Shown: positions 1 through 11,385 of the stretch, piece after piece | Layout: every line of letters begins with the position of its first letter | Position numbering within the stretch: position 1 is the stretch's first letter | Assembly (NCBI GenBank): GCA_019973155.2 | Contig: BPQB01000002.1 | Coordinates: 682,001-746,000 of the forward strand | Direction of reading: 5' to 3' | Origin: Phanerochaete sordida | Lineage: Eukaryota; Basidiomycota; Agaricomycetes; Polyporales; Phanerochaetaceae | DNA: 64,000 bases | Made by a program: the position numbers and the translations under genes | Notes under the pieces: generated by a model | Databases searched by the model: none | Seen by the model: only the letters and a program-made list of their open reading frames with translations | Told to the model about the DNA's origin: nothing

Positions 1-978
1 CGCGCCGGCGGCGAAGGCGAGGTGTGTGATGAGGACCTGCTGGCTGTACGTCGCCGCGAGGCGGGCGACCCACGCGGCGTGTGTGTGTGCGGCGTCGGGC
101 GCGGCGACGCGCGAGGACGGATACGGCACGATGCGCGCGGCGAAGACGGCGCGGTCCTTCGTGTACAGGTACTCGTGGACCGCGGCGAAGGACTCGGGGT
201 GCGGGACCGCCATCGCGAGCACGGGCAGCGTGATGCTGTCGCCGGACTGCGAGACGTACGGCGTCTGGTCGTGCGTGAGCGCGGGGATCGCGGCGCAATG
301 CGAGGCGAGGACGATGTTGTGTGTGGCGTGGAGCTGCATGCCGCGCGTGCTTGCCTTGCCGTGCGCGGGGCGCTTGTAGACGGCGAGCAGGTGCGTGGGC
401 AATTGCGCCGAGGTGTCGGAAACCTGTATGGTGGTGTGCGTTTGCGCGACGTTGAATGGTGGCACTTGAACGCTTTGAGCGACTTTCCACATCCTGCACA
501 GAGTCGATTAGCTGCTGAGAAGGCTCGAATAAGAAGGAGAGACGTACTGAGGTCCAAGAAGCCTCAGGCCATCGCGGATATATTCCACGGGAACCTTTTC
601 CAGTTCGGGATCCACGTCCGCCACCTTCTTCTGACTGATGGGCTGCGTTGGGGGGCGGGCGAGGACGCGCGGAATGGCTCCGGTCTTCGAGTCCTGGGCC
701 TCGGCGGGGTAGATAGGCTGCGCTGGAGTGCATGGCGAGGCAGGAGGGGTGGGGAGGCTGACGCGAATGACAGGCTGGGAGAGCTTCTGGCGCTTTACCG
801 CGTCGTCTGGCTTCGGGGCCTTGAGTCCGCTGAGGACACGATTCCGGCGGCGGATGGATGCGTCACGGAAAACGTCTTGGGAGACGACGCGTGAGATTTT
901 CTGCGACATCGTCTTTGCGCCGAGCCCGAGGTTCTCGAGGTTCGACGACTTGCGTGTGGGGCGTGCTGCGTAGGCCAT
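1..978 (-). CDS. clp1: Clp1-like (clampless1) protein, 3' end cut by window
   Basis: The start is taken at 978 (MAYAARPTRK, context gccATGG). Exon 1 runs 978-548 and is basic and Ser/Pro-rich. A 54-nt intron (494-547, gtacgt...gtgcag) joins GLRLLGPQ to MWKVAQSVQVPPF. Exon 2 reads on to the window edge with LPTHLLAVYKRPAHGKAS and a His/Tyr/Pro-rich stretch ending near YSQQVLITHLAF. I recognise this as the Clp1 family. In Coprinopsis the founding member acts downstream of the mating-type homeodomain genes and is needed for clamp-cell formation; its biochemical activity is unknown. A TATA-like tatatata lies about 95 bp upstream of the ATG. The C-terminus is missing from the window. The family call is from memory of the motif, so confidence is moderate. 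Confidence 0.65.
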
Positions 979-1574
979 GGCGACTATGTAGGCGACGGGT
1001 TTGGGGCGGCGTGGGCGATACACTGGACCAAGAGGCGGGGGGCTGAGAGAAGAGGGCCCCCCACGACGGGGCTGTATATATACGCGAGACGAACATGGCG
1101 GACGGGGGCGGATTGCGTGACGGATTGGCTTGTAACTTGTCCTTTCAGTCACGATTGCTCTCTTGCCTGTTTTGGTAGAAGTGGTGGACCCACTCTTGCA
1201 AGCGCCTTGACCTTGTGGACCCACATCCCAGAGGCATCTCTTCCCGCGGCGACACAGCACGCCAGGCGCAGGATAAAAGGCATATAACACATTTTACTGA
1301 CTGCCTCTCAGCATATGATAAAGCTTATGCTGGACTTAATCGAAACGAATCGAGTGGCAAACGCTCCTCGACATGGAGTAAAGGCGTGGTCCGACCGTGT
1401 GCAACGGGTTACTGGCGCCCAGTCTGGTGTGGTAAAGAGGTGACACAAATCCTATGGTTGACTTTGACTCGCGGAGCCGTAGAGCTGCAAAGAGCGAGCT
1501 TAAGGCCATCTGTTGCTTCCGGCCATCTTACACATTGTGGAGCAGCGAAACCGGGTATGGACTGCAGGCTTCGT
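979..1574. other. Intergenic, clp1 leader and carboxypeptidase 3' flank
   Basis: This holds the clp1 5' region and the 3' region of the minus-strand carboxypeptidase. Open frames here show no family signature or splice pattern, and I see no gene. Confidence 0.5.
1075..1082 (-). promoter_or_regulatory. TATA-like element of the clp1-like gene
   Basis: An eight-base alternating TA run (palindromic tatatata) sits about 95 bp upstream of the chosen ATG at 978, within the non-coding leader. Confidence 0.35.
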
Positions 1575-3413
1575 TCAATTGAAGGGCTTCCTGTCGACCC
1601 ATCTCGAGATCATATCCTGGGTCGAATGCGTCAGCTCAGCGGGATTTACCACGACACACAGATAGACTCACCAGGGTCGCTTCCGGCTGATCGAACGGTG
1701 CCATATGTCTGCGCGAAGCTCAGTTGAAATGCAGCATAGCTCTGGGATGGTTGTGCTTACCCCGCTTCAAAGATGCGTACATTGGTGACCGAGCCGTTAC
1801 CGGCAGAACGAGCGAAGCCACTGGCCCAGATTTTAGTAGGTAACGTCCAGAAACGCCACGGCGCGTCCTGGAATTCTTCATGGTACTTGTGCTCGAGGCG
1901 GTTCATCCAGAGTTCGATGCCCTGGGATCACGACGCCGAGTTAGCTGACACTGAAAAGGAGGAAGGCTGATCGCACCATATAATTGCAGACAGCATCAAC
2001 GTTACCGGCGTACGTCAGCAGTCGGATCCCATGGTCGATGAGCGGCACAAGAAGCGCGGCACTGTTGAGCACTGCCTGGCCCTTGTAGTAGAATGGCTGC
2101 AGGACATCTGGGTTCACGGTCCTGAAGTTCAACTCAGGATCAACGCCAAGAGCACGCTTTGTCGATGTCTTGTTGAGCCATAGCTCGATCGCGTTGAATT
2201 CGCCGTAGCAGAGCCCGCCTGCGCTCTCGTCGCAGGGCTTGCGAAGATCATACACATTGTAGCCGTCCTCTGTGGCAAGCCGTCAGCATCTGGCCAGGAA
2301 GAGCATGCGAGAAACTTACGCTGAGCGGCTTGCAGTGGGGCCGTGAACACCGCAGGCCAACAGTACGCGGTCGCAGGCCCGCACGTCGCATTGTTCTGGT
2401 ACTCGTAGCACGTCCTGATCATGCGCAAGCATGCAGGCACAGCTGCGCGCCACATGGCGCACCTGCGGTCGTTGCGCTCGAACGGCGGGTACGGCGCGCC
2501 GCCGCAGAGGTACTCCACAGTGAGCTCGAGCTGAGACGCAGGCTCCGTGAGGCCGTTCGCGAGCACGAGCGACGCGAGGTTCACGTGCAGTTGGCCGCGA
2601 CGCGGCGCATATATCAACCGGTCGTTCTGGTCATCGATGTACGCGCCGATGTGCGGGACGTAGTGCCCTCCCCAGCTCTCGCCCGCGACGTGCAGTGGCG
2701 CGCGCGCGTACCGCGGGAAGCGCTGCAGGAAGAGCTGCAGGAACGCGTACACGTCCGCGGCGAGGTTCGCTAGCGTCGTGCTGTCGCCGGTGCCGTACGA
2801 GTAGCCCGTACCGACCGGCTGGTCGAGGTAGATGATGTTGACCTTCTCGTTCCAACCGTATGGGTTGTCCTCGACGCGCCCAGTCGCGGGGTTGAGCTTG
2901 CAGGGGCCGTTCTCGAAGAGGAGGCCAGATGCGATGGTGCTGCCGCCAGGACCGCCGTTCAACCAGAGCATAAGGGGCGCGTTTTTTGGATCATGCCGCG
3001 CTTCGAAGAACCTGCAGGATTGTCAGAGGCCGATCCTAGGACAGAACGAATAGCTGACGCACCAGAAGAACAGGTGCTTGTCATCCGCAATGTCGAGGTA
3101 TCCAGAATATTGCTGAACGTCCCTATCACAGAGCTTGGGCTGAGTGATTCTGAGTTGGTGCGCGTCGTACAGGGCGTGCTGCACGCGTTCGACTTGTATA
3201 CTGCGTCAAGAACGAGTTTCGTCCAAAGGTACGACTTGAACACGCACACTGAACTCCGTGACTCTCATAGCTGGACACAGATAGTCCCTCTGCAGCTTCT
3301 CCGCTCGATAGCGGCGCTTGGAAGTCCTCCGACACCTGCGGTAGACCGTGTGTCCTACCCAGGAGGAGGAAGAGCGAGAGGAGCAGCCCAAGCCTGAGGA
3401 CGGCGCGAACCAT
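1575..3413 (-). CDS. Secreted serine carboxypeptidase (peptidase family S10)
   Basis: S10 exopeptidase that removes C-terminal residues in the vacuole or outside the cell. Start at 3413 gives a signal peptide (MVRAVLRLGLLLSLFLLLG). The core reads LCDRDVQQYSGYLDIADDKH, LNGGPGGST (oxyanion region), the nucleophile GESWGGHYVP, the catalytic Asp in YAGNVDAVCN and the catalytic His in EAGHMAPFDQP. It ends WVDRKPFN at 1575. Introns I place at 1617-1671, 1709-1760, 1922-1976, 2270-2319, 3012-3062 and 3140-3235. The canonical GGPGCSS is GGPGGST and the usual GD before the catalytic Asp region is GN. The signal-peptide exon and the EFSVRVQ segment are in different frames near 3250-3300 with no good intron between them. 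So the N-terminus is either mis-modelled or frameshifted. The rest looks functional. Confidence 0.85.
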
Positions 3414-5326
3414 GGCGGTAGGGCCTAAGCGAGAGAAACAGGGGGGAAACAACGTTCCTAGCAGCAGTTCAATCCCTTATATGTGAGGGCCTATTGATGT
3501 GCGCAGCGTTCCCGGCAGTCGTGGGGTGATAGACTCTAGCCGAGTTGCACATGGGTCGCAGGGACGGTATAAACGTGATCGCAGATGCGTAGCGCTCTTG
3601 AGACCGGACGAATTGGGCGGCGCAAGCGACGACATATAGGACGTTATGCACCATGCTATGTTCATATCCACGAGGCGAGAGACTTCATGGCGGGTGTAAC
3701 GGTGGTAGAGCAGTTACAAGCGAGACAAGAGACGCATCAAGCAAGCCCGACTCGTTCATCTTATCTTACAATTGCCTATCTAGGCAAAACCCGACTCCTC
3801 AGGCCTCAGACTGCGGGCCAGGGTCTACGCTGCACACAACGACTGTGACAGTCTTGGGCTGGGCAACCGCTATCTCGCACAGAACCGCACATGGCCGTAT
3901 GAGAAGCATTCCTCCAGATATATTTGGTACAAAATGGGGAGCAAAAACGCGAGCACATATGGTTACACAGCAGGTTCGAAGACACTGAACGTCGGCGCTG
4001 GCGCGCTCTCGACGGGTCTGAGGTCGTAGCCGTGTCTGACTGCCGTACACGCTCAATTCAGTAAAGTAGCTTATACCAATAGAACTATGACACTTACGGC
4101 CCGCGCGGTACAGAGTATGTACCAACCACAGCACGCATAGACAGCCCGGGGGTCGCTCGCGCGGGCGTACCAGGTCCCAAGCTGTCCTGCATGCATGCCG
4201 TCAACGTCCTCCCACCCGTCTCTGAGGCCCGAATGAGGAGAGGTAGGGTCTTCAGGGCCAGCTACAGCTGAGAGCGAATATAGGATCACCTCCAGCAGCT
4301 CGACAAGAAGTGGAACTTACCGGTGGTCGGGTACGCCGTAAGTTGATCTCCACCCAGCTGCCAGGAGCCAACGACGGTTCAATTTCAACGAAAGACGTCA
4401 CGGAGGGTAGGGCTGTGTTGGAGAGGTCAGCTCGTGTACGACCTGATTGGACACGGGGAAGCGTACTATGCGGCGACGATGGCGACGACGAAGACGCTTT
4501 GCTCTCGACTTTTGATCGTCACGGTTGCAAGCGTCGCAGAGAGTCTATATGTCGTGGTCAACAGCTAGTCTATCCCTGAGAGAGCTGCAGACTCGCCATA
4601 AAAAGGGGGGCTTGTAATGGGCCCGTGCCACCGACAGGCCTGTGCGGGCATCCTCTCCGACGTCGCCCTCGACAGCGACCAAGGCTCGCGCCCGGCGCCG
4701 GAAGGCTCGGTCAGAGAGGCGGCTGGGATCTAGCCGTCCCCGCACAGCTCCAGCTGTCGGGCCGGTCCAGGTGGGGAAGAAACCGCCTCGCCCGGAGAAG
4801 GGGAAAGTGGGTAGTGGCGAGCACGGTGTTGGGGGCCAGAGGCTGGACGGGGCCTCTATTTATACGTCTTCGGGGCTGAGGCTGACGCGTCGACACGTCG
4901 AAGTCACGAGACGAGCTTGTTGACTGCGATCGCCTGCGCGGATCGAGAGGGCGGCGGGCGGCGACGTCACTCGGGCCCCGCCCTCTGCAGGCCAGGATAA
5001 TGCTGACAGCGTCGCATCGCTTTGGCAACGCGGGAGTCCTCTGAGCTGCATGATTTATGTGTGTCGAAATGCTGCGCGTCAAAAGTCGGGAGACAGCAGG
5101 ACCCTCGAGTCCACACCAACCACGGTCCAGGAGGCCGTCGTCGAGCGAACCGGCGGGTGCCCGCTGGCCGGCAGGGGCAAAGCACCATCCCGAAGCGAAC
5201 AAGTTGGGCACATCGACCTCGCTCTCCGGTGAGCCGACGCCTGCTGGGCTTACCTCTTCAGTAGCCTAGCTAATACGACTCCAGCCTCAAACACGGAAAG
5301 ACAGCCATGGGCTAGACGTCGTTATT
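3414..5326. other. Gene-poor interval
   Basis: About 1.9 kb between the carboxypeptidase promoter and the 3' end of the flavin oxidoreductase. On the minus strand, two open stretches around 4370-4310 and 4258-4100 are joined by a plausible gtaagt...ctctcag intron. Their translation (for example HAGQLGTWYARASDPR) matches no family I know and has no clear start or stop exon. I do not call a gene. Confidence 0.4.
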
Positions 5327-7158
5327 CTAGCGGTCGGCAGAGAAGTACAGCGCAGCGCTCGCTGCGCAGCAAACCGGGGCCAGAAGCCAGAGCCAGGACC
5401 AGTCACCAGGCGCTACATAGAGCCACATCCGCACGACCGCCCCGAGGCCAGGGCCCGCATATATGTGGCGGTAGTCGGGGGTGCCCGCGGCGGCGAGGTT
5501 GCGCATCGCCACGGTGTACCACGCCATCTCGGCACCGGCGCCGATCAGGCGTGGGAACCGCGGGCGCAGCGACGTCGGGATGAGGTTCCAGAGGTACAGC
5601 ACGGGGAGGAGCACGACCATCTCGACGGTGTGCCAGGATGTTGGAGAGTACAGCGGCTCCATGTCCCATGGCTTGATACCGGGGACCAGGGCTGGCGGCT
5701 CGAGGTGATTCCGAGCAGGTTCTTTGAGCGTGCTCGGGAGGTGGGGGCAGAGCACGGAAAGGCGACCGATGCCCAACAAGTCTGCATGATTGTGGTCGAG
5801 GGCGGAGGTCATGACGTCGACGGAGGAAAGACCGCCAGTCAGAAGTACAAGGGGTCGCTGTAGGCCTGGGCTGGCCTCTTGGAGCTTCTCGAGTTCGCGG
5901 AGCGCTGACTTGGAGAACCGCGAGAATATGGCTTGTCTCTTCGATCCCGAGCCACCCGAGATGAACTCTGGGGTATGTCAGCTTGGGCAGCCTTCAGCAG
6001 CTGCTTGATTGTTTACCTGGATTTTCGTAATTACCTCCGCTGACTTCGATGAAGTCCACGGTTCTCCACTCCGCGATCTCGCGAACGTGCTGCAGAACGA
6101 GGTCCTCATCGCAGGAGCCTTGTGCATAATCTGCCGCATTGAGCTTGATTCCTATGGCGAACCTTGGCGGTACCACCTCACGAATCGCGAGGACCACTTG
6201 CGACAGCAGACGCAAGGGACTCGTGGACGAGGAGTATTCGTCCATTCGAACGTTTGACTGGGGTAAATTCATCATTGGCAAGAGCAGTGATAAGACTAAA
6301 AATTCCTACCTGTGGTGAAATGAACTCAGCTATGAGATCTAGAACGACAAATCAGCAGACCACCGCATAGGGTTCAGCAGCACGCGCTTACAGCCATGAC
6401 CGGCGTGAATTTCGACACCGTCGAAGCCAGAGCGAAGCGCGAGGTGGGCTCCGCGAGCGAAGGCGCGGACAACGCCCTCAATGTCCTGCCTGGACATCTC
6501 CCGCGGCGTTTGGAACATCAGCCGAGACAGCAACCCGGAGACCGTCCATGGCGGCGACTTGTCCAGGTCCAGACGCAGAGCGCTGGGAGCTAATGGTGAC
6601 ACGAAAGGCCATCTTCCACCAAGGATGTTGGCGGACTGTCTGCCACAGTGCGACAGCTGCATGATCGCGAGTGGACCCTCGGCAGTGTACTCGCCGTGAA
6701 TGATGTGCGCCAGCGCCTTGAACGGCGCAACCGCATCGTCCGTGAGGGCTGGAGGGACGACCATATCCCTTCCCAGAGAGAGATGATGGGAGTCGACCTG
6801 GACATTCCCCGTCATGATTATTCCCCAGCTTCCCTGGGCCCATTTGGAGTACAGGGCGTAGTGCTGCGCGTTCGGAGGGCCGCCGAACAATGCGGCCAGG
6901 TGTTCATACATCGCCACCTTGATACATATTCAGTGTTATACCAATGGGCCACGATTAAGGTGAATGACTCACTTTCACGAGGCGGTTTGGGGAGGTAAGG
7001 CCGCATGGTAACGGCACGGGTGACAGCAAGGCCGCGTCAGGCTCAGCTACGGCTGGAGGCTCTTGATGGCTTTTTCTGGTGTCAAAAAATGAGGGCAATG
7101 AGACCTTCTAGACACACCTCAAAATATCTGAGGCCTCGCCGTCAGCATGTCCAGGCAT
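5327..7158 (-). CDS. NADH:flavin oxidoreductase (Old Yellow Enzyme family) with C-terminal membrane tail
   Basis: FMN-dependent ene-reductase-type protein. Start at 7158 (MPGHADGEASDILR), then an intron (gtgtgt...acaccag). The TIM-barrel begins LPCGLTSPNRLVKVAMYEHL, followed by WGIIMTGNVQVD, QLSHCGRQSAN and GVEIHAGHGYLIAEFISPQ (rebuilt across two introns). Then come SNVRMDEYSS, RFAIGIKLNAADY and DFIEVSGGNYENP. The last large exon (about 5960-5327) holds a phosphate-binding-like LVLLTGGLSS. After the barrel there are two hydrophobic stretches (VEMVVLLPVLYLWNLIP and WSWLWLLAPVCCAASAALYF), so the protein is probably anchored to a membrane. The promoter carries a TATA-like ctatatag 40 bp upstream. 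It diverges from the short-chain dehydrogenase at 7633. The substrate is unknown. Confidence 0.9.
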
Positions 7159-7196
7159 GAAACTGCAGCTGCCGATGGCTGGAGTGAAGTTGTCCG

Positions 7197-7204
7197 CTAT
7201 ATAG
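7197..7204 (-). promoter_or_regulatory. TATA-like element of the flavin oxidoreductase
   Basis: The palindromic ctatatag lies about 40 bp upstream of the ATG at 7158, in the 474-bp region shared with the divergent dehydrogenase gene. Confidence 0.4.
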
Positions 7205-7554
7205 TGGATGTCATCGGCAATCGCGCTCAAAAGCTTATCTTATCTTCCAACTTCCTGTAAAGGCAGAGCACATCGTCCGCTGACGGGGATGCTTTGCTTC
7301 CGCTCAACGACGACCCCCTCCTGAATCCGTACGATATCTCGCCGATGCTGTCCTACACTAGATGTCGCGGTATCCTCCTCAACAGCCAATGTCATATCTC
7401 ATCCCGCTCACACATCTGCAAAACGAGCGTTGTAGGCACAAAGCGAGCCACGGAAAACACTGTCGGCACAGCGGCAGCCCTCGTGTATATTTAAGATCGG
7501 AATGCTCAGATTTCCATGGAGTTCGACTTCCCATGATGTCAGTACGGCAGGAGG

Positions 7555-7560
7555 TATATA
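7555..7560 (+). promoter_or_regulatory. TATA-like element of the short-chain dehydrogenase
   Basis: A tatata run about 75 bp upstream of the ATG at 7633. Confidence 0.3.
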
Positions 7561-7632
7561 TCAGAGCCGTGCCAGCTCGATGCCGTAGCGGCGCAGGCTC
7601 CCACACGCAGATACGACCCAGTACTCCAAGCC

Positions 7633-8915
7633 ATGGCAGAAGCAATCCTGAAAGAGGTCCATGTGAGCAGCATGTTCGACCTCCGCGGGGTCGTTGCAGT
7701 CGTCACCGGCGGCGCGACAGTATGTCATCCTCAGTCGTGAATGTTGCAGCGGTGCTGACAGTGCGCGCGCAGGGCATCGGTCTGATGATTAGCACGACCC
7801 TTATTTCGAACGGTGCCACCGTTTTTGTCATCGGTCCTGTACAGGAAGACTTGGATAGGTGCGCCTGATTTAACATGAATACATGCAGGACGGGACTCAC
7901 GGTGGAGGCAGGACCTGCAAAGTCTACAACGATGCGGCCGAACAAACTGGTAGGCATGGCAGGATGTATGGCATCCAAGGAGACATCAGCCAGAAGGTGA
8001 ACAGTGCTTTCCTTTCAGCGCATGTATAGGACTCACGAAGTCACAGTCAGAAGCTCTCCGTCTGGCCGAAGAGGTAGGAAAGAGGGTGCCTCACGTTACC
8101 GTGCTATTCAACAACGCAGGGTCAGTCGTATTTTGTCTGTGCCGAGTGGTCTTTACCAACCGTTGTCTCTCGCAGCGTCTCGGAAGGCAACGCAGCGCGC
8201 CCCGAAGCACCGACAGCAGAGGCCTTCAAGAAGGCATACTTCGACACCGTGACTGAAGAGGTTTTCGATAAAGTCCTCCATACGAACGCCGTCGGACCAT
8301 ACTGGCTCACGTTCGCGTTCCTGCCGCTCCTCGAGAGGTGGAAGGAGAGCGGGTACCGTGGGCTCGGAGGCAAGAAGTTCGCGCCGCAGGTCATCATGAC
8401 GAGCAGCATGAACGGCTGGACGAAGGACCCTGCGACCGCCGAGTACACTTTCCCGTATCTGTACTCGAAGTCCGCGATTGGACACGCCACGTCGACCCTT
8501 GCCCACGAGCTCCTCCCACTCGGCATTCGTGTGAACGGCATTGCTCCCGGTACGCGCATGCCGCCACTGTCCGCCCTCCGAATCGCTCGTTGACGCGTCG
8601 TGTAGGGCTATTCCTCACCGACATGTCCGCCCCAGGTTCGACCGACGAGCTCGGTGTGTCGCGCCTCACGGACACGTCCAAGTTCAGCTTCCAGGCACCC
8701 TGCTTCCAGCCTCCGCCGGACGACGGCTCGAAGCCCGTCAACGCCGGCTCGCGTACGGACGTCGGCGCGCTCGCCTTGTTCCTGGTCAGCAACTGGTTCG
8801 TCAACGGGGAGACGGTGCTCATTGACGGAGGCGTAAGTGCTCCGCTGCCAGGAACGCATGTGATACTGACACGTCTGCTTCCCAGACCCTGCTCATCCAC
8901 CCGTCGTCGTACTAG
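7633..8915 (+). CDS. Short-chain dehydrogenase/reductase (SDR)
   Basis: NAD(P)-dependent oxidoreductase. The start MAEAILKEVHVSSMFDLRG is chosen for its ccATGG context. An intron after TGGAT joins to GIGLMISTTL, giving the Rossmann motif TGGATGIG. Later exons give HVTVLFNNAG, the catalytic Ser region VIMTSSMNGW and the active-site YxxxK in YLYSKSA. Then come LGIRVNGIAPG, LFLTDMS and the C-terminal SNWFVNGETVLIDGG, and a short last exon TLLIHPSSY with the stop at 8915. About six introns interrupt the 5' half. All catalytic motifs are present. It shares a promoter region with the flavin oxidoreductase and could act with it on a common substrate, which is inference. It converges with TFIIE alpha, with about 210 bp between the stops. 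Confidence 0.9.
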
Positions 8916-9124
8916 ACCGGTGCTGCTGAAATCTGGAACCCCCCGCACGTATTATATCCAGTATTCACTCGCCAGTGAAATCGTGATACTCGTTCGCCCT
9001 GGCTACCCTCAGAACAACCTCTCGATGATATTAAATGCAGTGTATATTAGCACAATGTTATACAATATGTCTACTCGATACATCAGTGTGGCGCGCAGCG
9101 TCCTTCGGCAGCGCAGACGGAGCA

Positions 9125-10932
9125 CTACGAGCGGGAGAGCACCTCGTAGTAGGCCGTATACTCCTCGGGGGTCATCAGCTCCTGGTGCTCCTCCGTAACC
9201 TCCGAGAATTTCATCGCCTCGCCATTTACTGGCGGAGGTTTTGTTAGCGAAAGTAAACATACACAGGGCAATATGATACTCACCATACACGATAGAATCG
9301 TCCACAAGTCCTTCGGGCGCCGGCTCATCCGCGGACGTGATCGGCAACTCAGGTTCGGGTTCAGGTACAGAAGGAGTGAATCCGTTCGACGGCGTGTGCC
9401 CGTTGAGCTTCGGGGTCTTGCTCGGCCCTCGGTCGACACCGATGTCTTCCGTGGAGCGCGAGCGTTTTCGGTATTCATTCAACGAGTCCAGGTACTCAAC
9501 GTTTGGTTTTACGTCCTCATCGTCCTCGCCGAATTCGTCAAGGTTCGTGAGGGCAGGGGTATCTTGCGCAGAAGTGACGTTCGAGGCGGCTAGCGAGGCA
9601 TAGTACTGGTCATAATCTGCAGGGCATCCGTCAACGACAAAGCATTGAGGAATTCGCGGCACGTACAATTGACATCGTTCATCTGCGTTACCGCCGGCTT
9701 AACGTCCTGGTCGATGTTACGCACGACAGGCTGGGGCTCCGGCTTTGTGAGCCCGCGAAGAATAGCATCGTTCGAGCTCGGGAGCCGGTTCGCATCCACC
9801 TCTGCCTGCTGCTCCGCCCTGGCGTTTTCCCGTATACCAAGCGCAGTGAGGTCGCCGGATATAGTACTCTTGAGATGCCACGCGGGCAGGACGTTCTGCA
9901 TGCGCTTGGTAGCGGCTTCTCTATCCCGTTCGGCCCGCTGGGTTGCCTCGTCCTTGTCGACTGACATGACAACCCCGATAGTGTCCCCTTGCCCGCCGTC
10001 CCCAGATGAGCCGGCGATTTTCAGTCCACCAGACTGCGCCGTGGCCTTCGCGCGCTCTGCCTCGATGTTCTTCTTTACCCAAATCGCCACATCGAAACTA
10101 AAGCTGAGTGAGCCAGAGATGAGGGCACTAGACAATCTACAGCGACGTACGCAGGGAGAACCATGTCCTCAGTTTTCCGAAGTCCCTCGAGGATAAAACG
10201 CATCTGACGATTGAAGCGCTGCATGCGATCTTGGCTGCCAACCACGTTTTCCGCATTCTCGTTGTCGACAAGTTCGCCCTGACAGATATCGCAAACGAAA
10301 GTTCCGGAGGCGAAGTCTATGAGCTTGTCAACTTCCAGTGGCGAGAACAGCTTCCCGCACTGCGGGCAGATGTATCCCTTGTTATCAAGTTGCTGATCAC
10401 GGCCTGTCAAGAGTGGCCTGCATATGGGAAGTGGGAGTGCTCACGTTTCGCAAATTAGAGTCGATACGTCGATGCATTTCCGCCACACGCCACTTTACGA
10501 CGTTGCAGAACTGCTGGTAGTCGATGTAATAGTATTGCCGGCCAACAGATCTCTGAGCCCCATCCTTCAGCTCATTCTGGCGGTGACTGCAACGTCGTTA
10601 GCAAAGGCAGTGCGAGAGACTGCTATGGCACGCACACTTTGATCAACCTATCGTTCTCCAGCACCACCATCACCTTGTTGAGCTCCTTCAGCTGAAGGCC
10701 CATCCTCCCGGCCAAGTCGTCATCTTTGAGACTGGGGGCGTACCGGCGCGAGCACTACTGCTTTAGTGGCCTGATACGACACAAGCGTGCATTCTCGCAG
10801 CAGTACTTACACCGGGTGCCGGACCAGCTGGTCCATTACGACAGTGTACTTTGGCTCGTAGAAGGCCCGTAGAACATGTTGCACCAGAAGACGAAGTGTT
10901 TCTTGGTCCTCTTTTGGGAGCTGAGATGACAT
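9125..10932 (-). CDS. TFA1: Transcription initiation factor TFIIE subunit alpha
   Basis: Large subunit of general factor TFIIE, which recruits and regulates TFIIH at RNA polymerase II promoters. Start at 10932 (MSSQLPKEDQETLRLL). The N-terminal winged-helix region reads YEPKYTVVMDQLVRHP and LQLKELNKVMVVLENDRLI. It is followed by YYYIDYQQFCNVVKWR and a C4 zinc ribbon (YICPQCGKLFS ... TFVCDICQGEL). After an intron comes FDVAIWVKKNIEAERAK, then a charged, disordered region with the acidic patch LDEFGEDDEDVKP. The C-terminus is VTEEHQELMTPEEYTAYYEV with the stop at 9125. Zinc-ligand cysteines and domain order match the family. Four or more introns of about 50 nt. Confidence 0.92.
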
Positions 10933-11385
10933 CTAGGCCGGAAGGCCTGAGGAAGTATGAACGAGTGTCTGGGTGGGTAAAACTCCGCGGTGGCCGACGA
11001 ACAGTCCTGGTGTCGGTACAAACACGAGGTGGTGGTCGTAGGGTGAGTTACCACTATCGCAGTGGATGCGGGACCGGCACAGAAATCCCGCATTATCGGT
11101 TAGTAATCAAAATATGACTTATCGAGCACCATATTGAGACTTAACATTACCAATGCCAATACAATTGTGTACGGGTTCGTCAACACTGCTCGGCGAGTCT
11201 AGCGGAACGCGAACAAGAGAGCAGGAAAGTGGAAAGCATGTGGTATTGATACATATGTTTGAGAAAAAAGGGCTACAACTTGATGCCGTGTGAGCCATTG
11301 TAAGATCGTGTCACGTCGTAAGTCATCCTAGATCCCTCGCCCTTCGATATCCCTTTCCTCCACCCCTCGCGTGCATCCCAAGAAA
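10933..11385. other. Intergenic
   Basis: 5' flank of TFIIE alpha and 3' flank of the RNI-like gene. I see no gene or repeat in it. Confidence 0.5.

Larger units (their letters stand above)
7159..7632. other. Divergent promoter region
   Basis: Spacer between the minus-strand flavin oxidoreductase and the plus-strand dehydrogenase. It contains a TATA-like element near each gene (7197-7204 and 7555-7560) and nothing else I can identify. Confidence 0.5.

Noticed and set aside
22..894. Plus-strand open frame of 290 codons
   Set aside because: Antisense to the Clp1-like gene, whose spliced minus-strand frame has family motifs.
1215..1727. Plus-strand open frame of 170 codons
   Set aside because: Its 3' part is antisense to the last carboxypeptidase exons and it has no recognisable domain.
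4071..4370. Possible two-exon minus-strand gene (HAGQLGTWYARASDPR)
   Set aside because: One good intron can be drawn but no start exon, stop exon or family match could be found.
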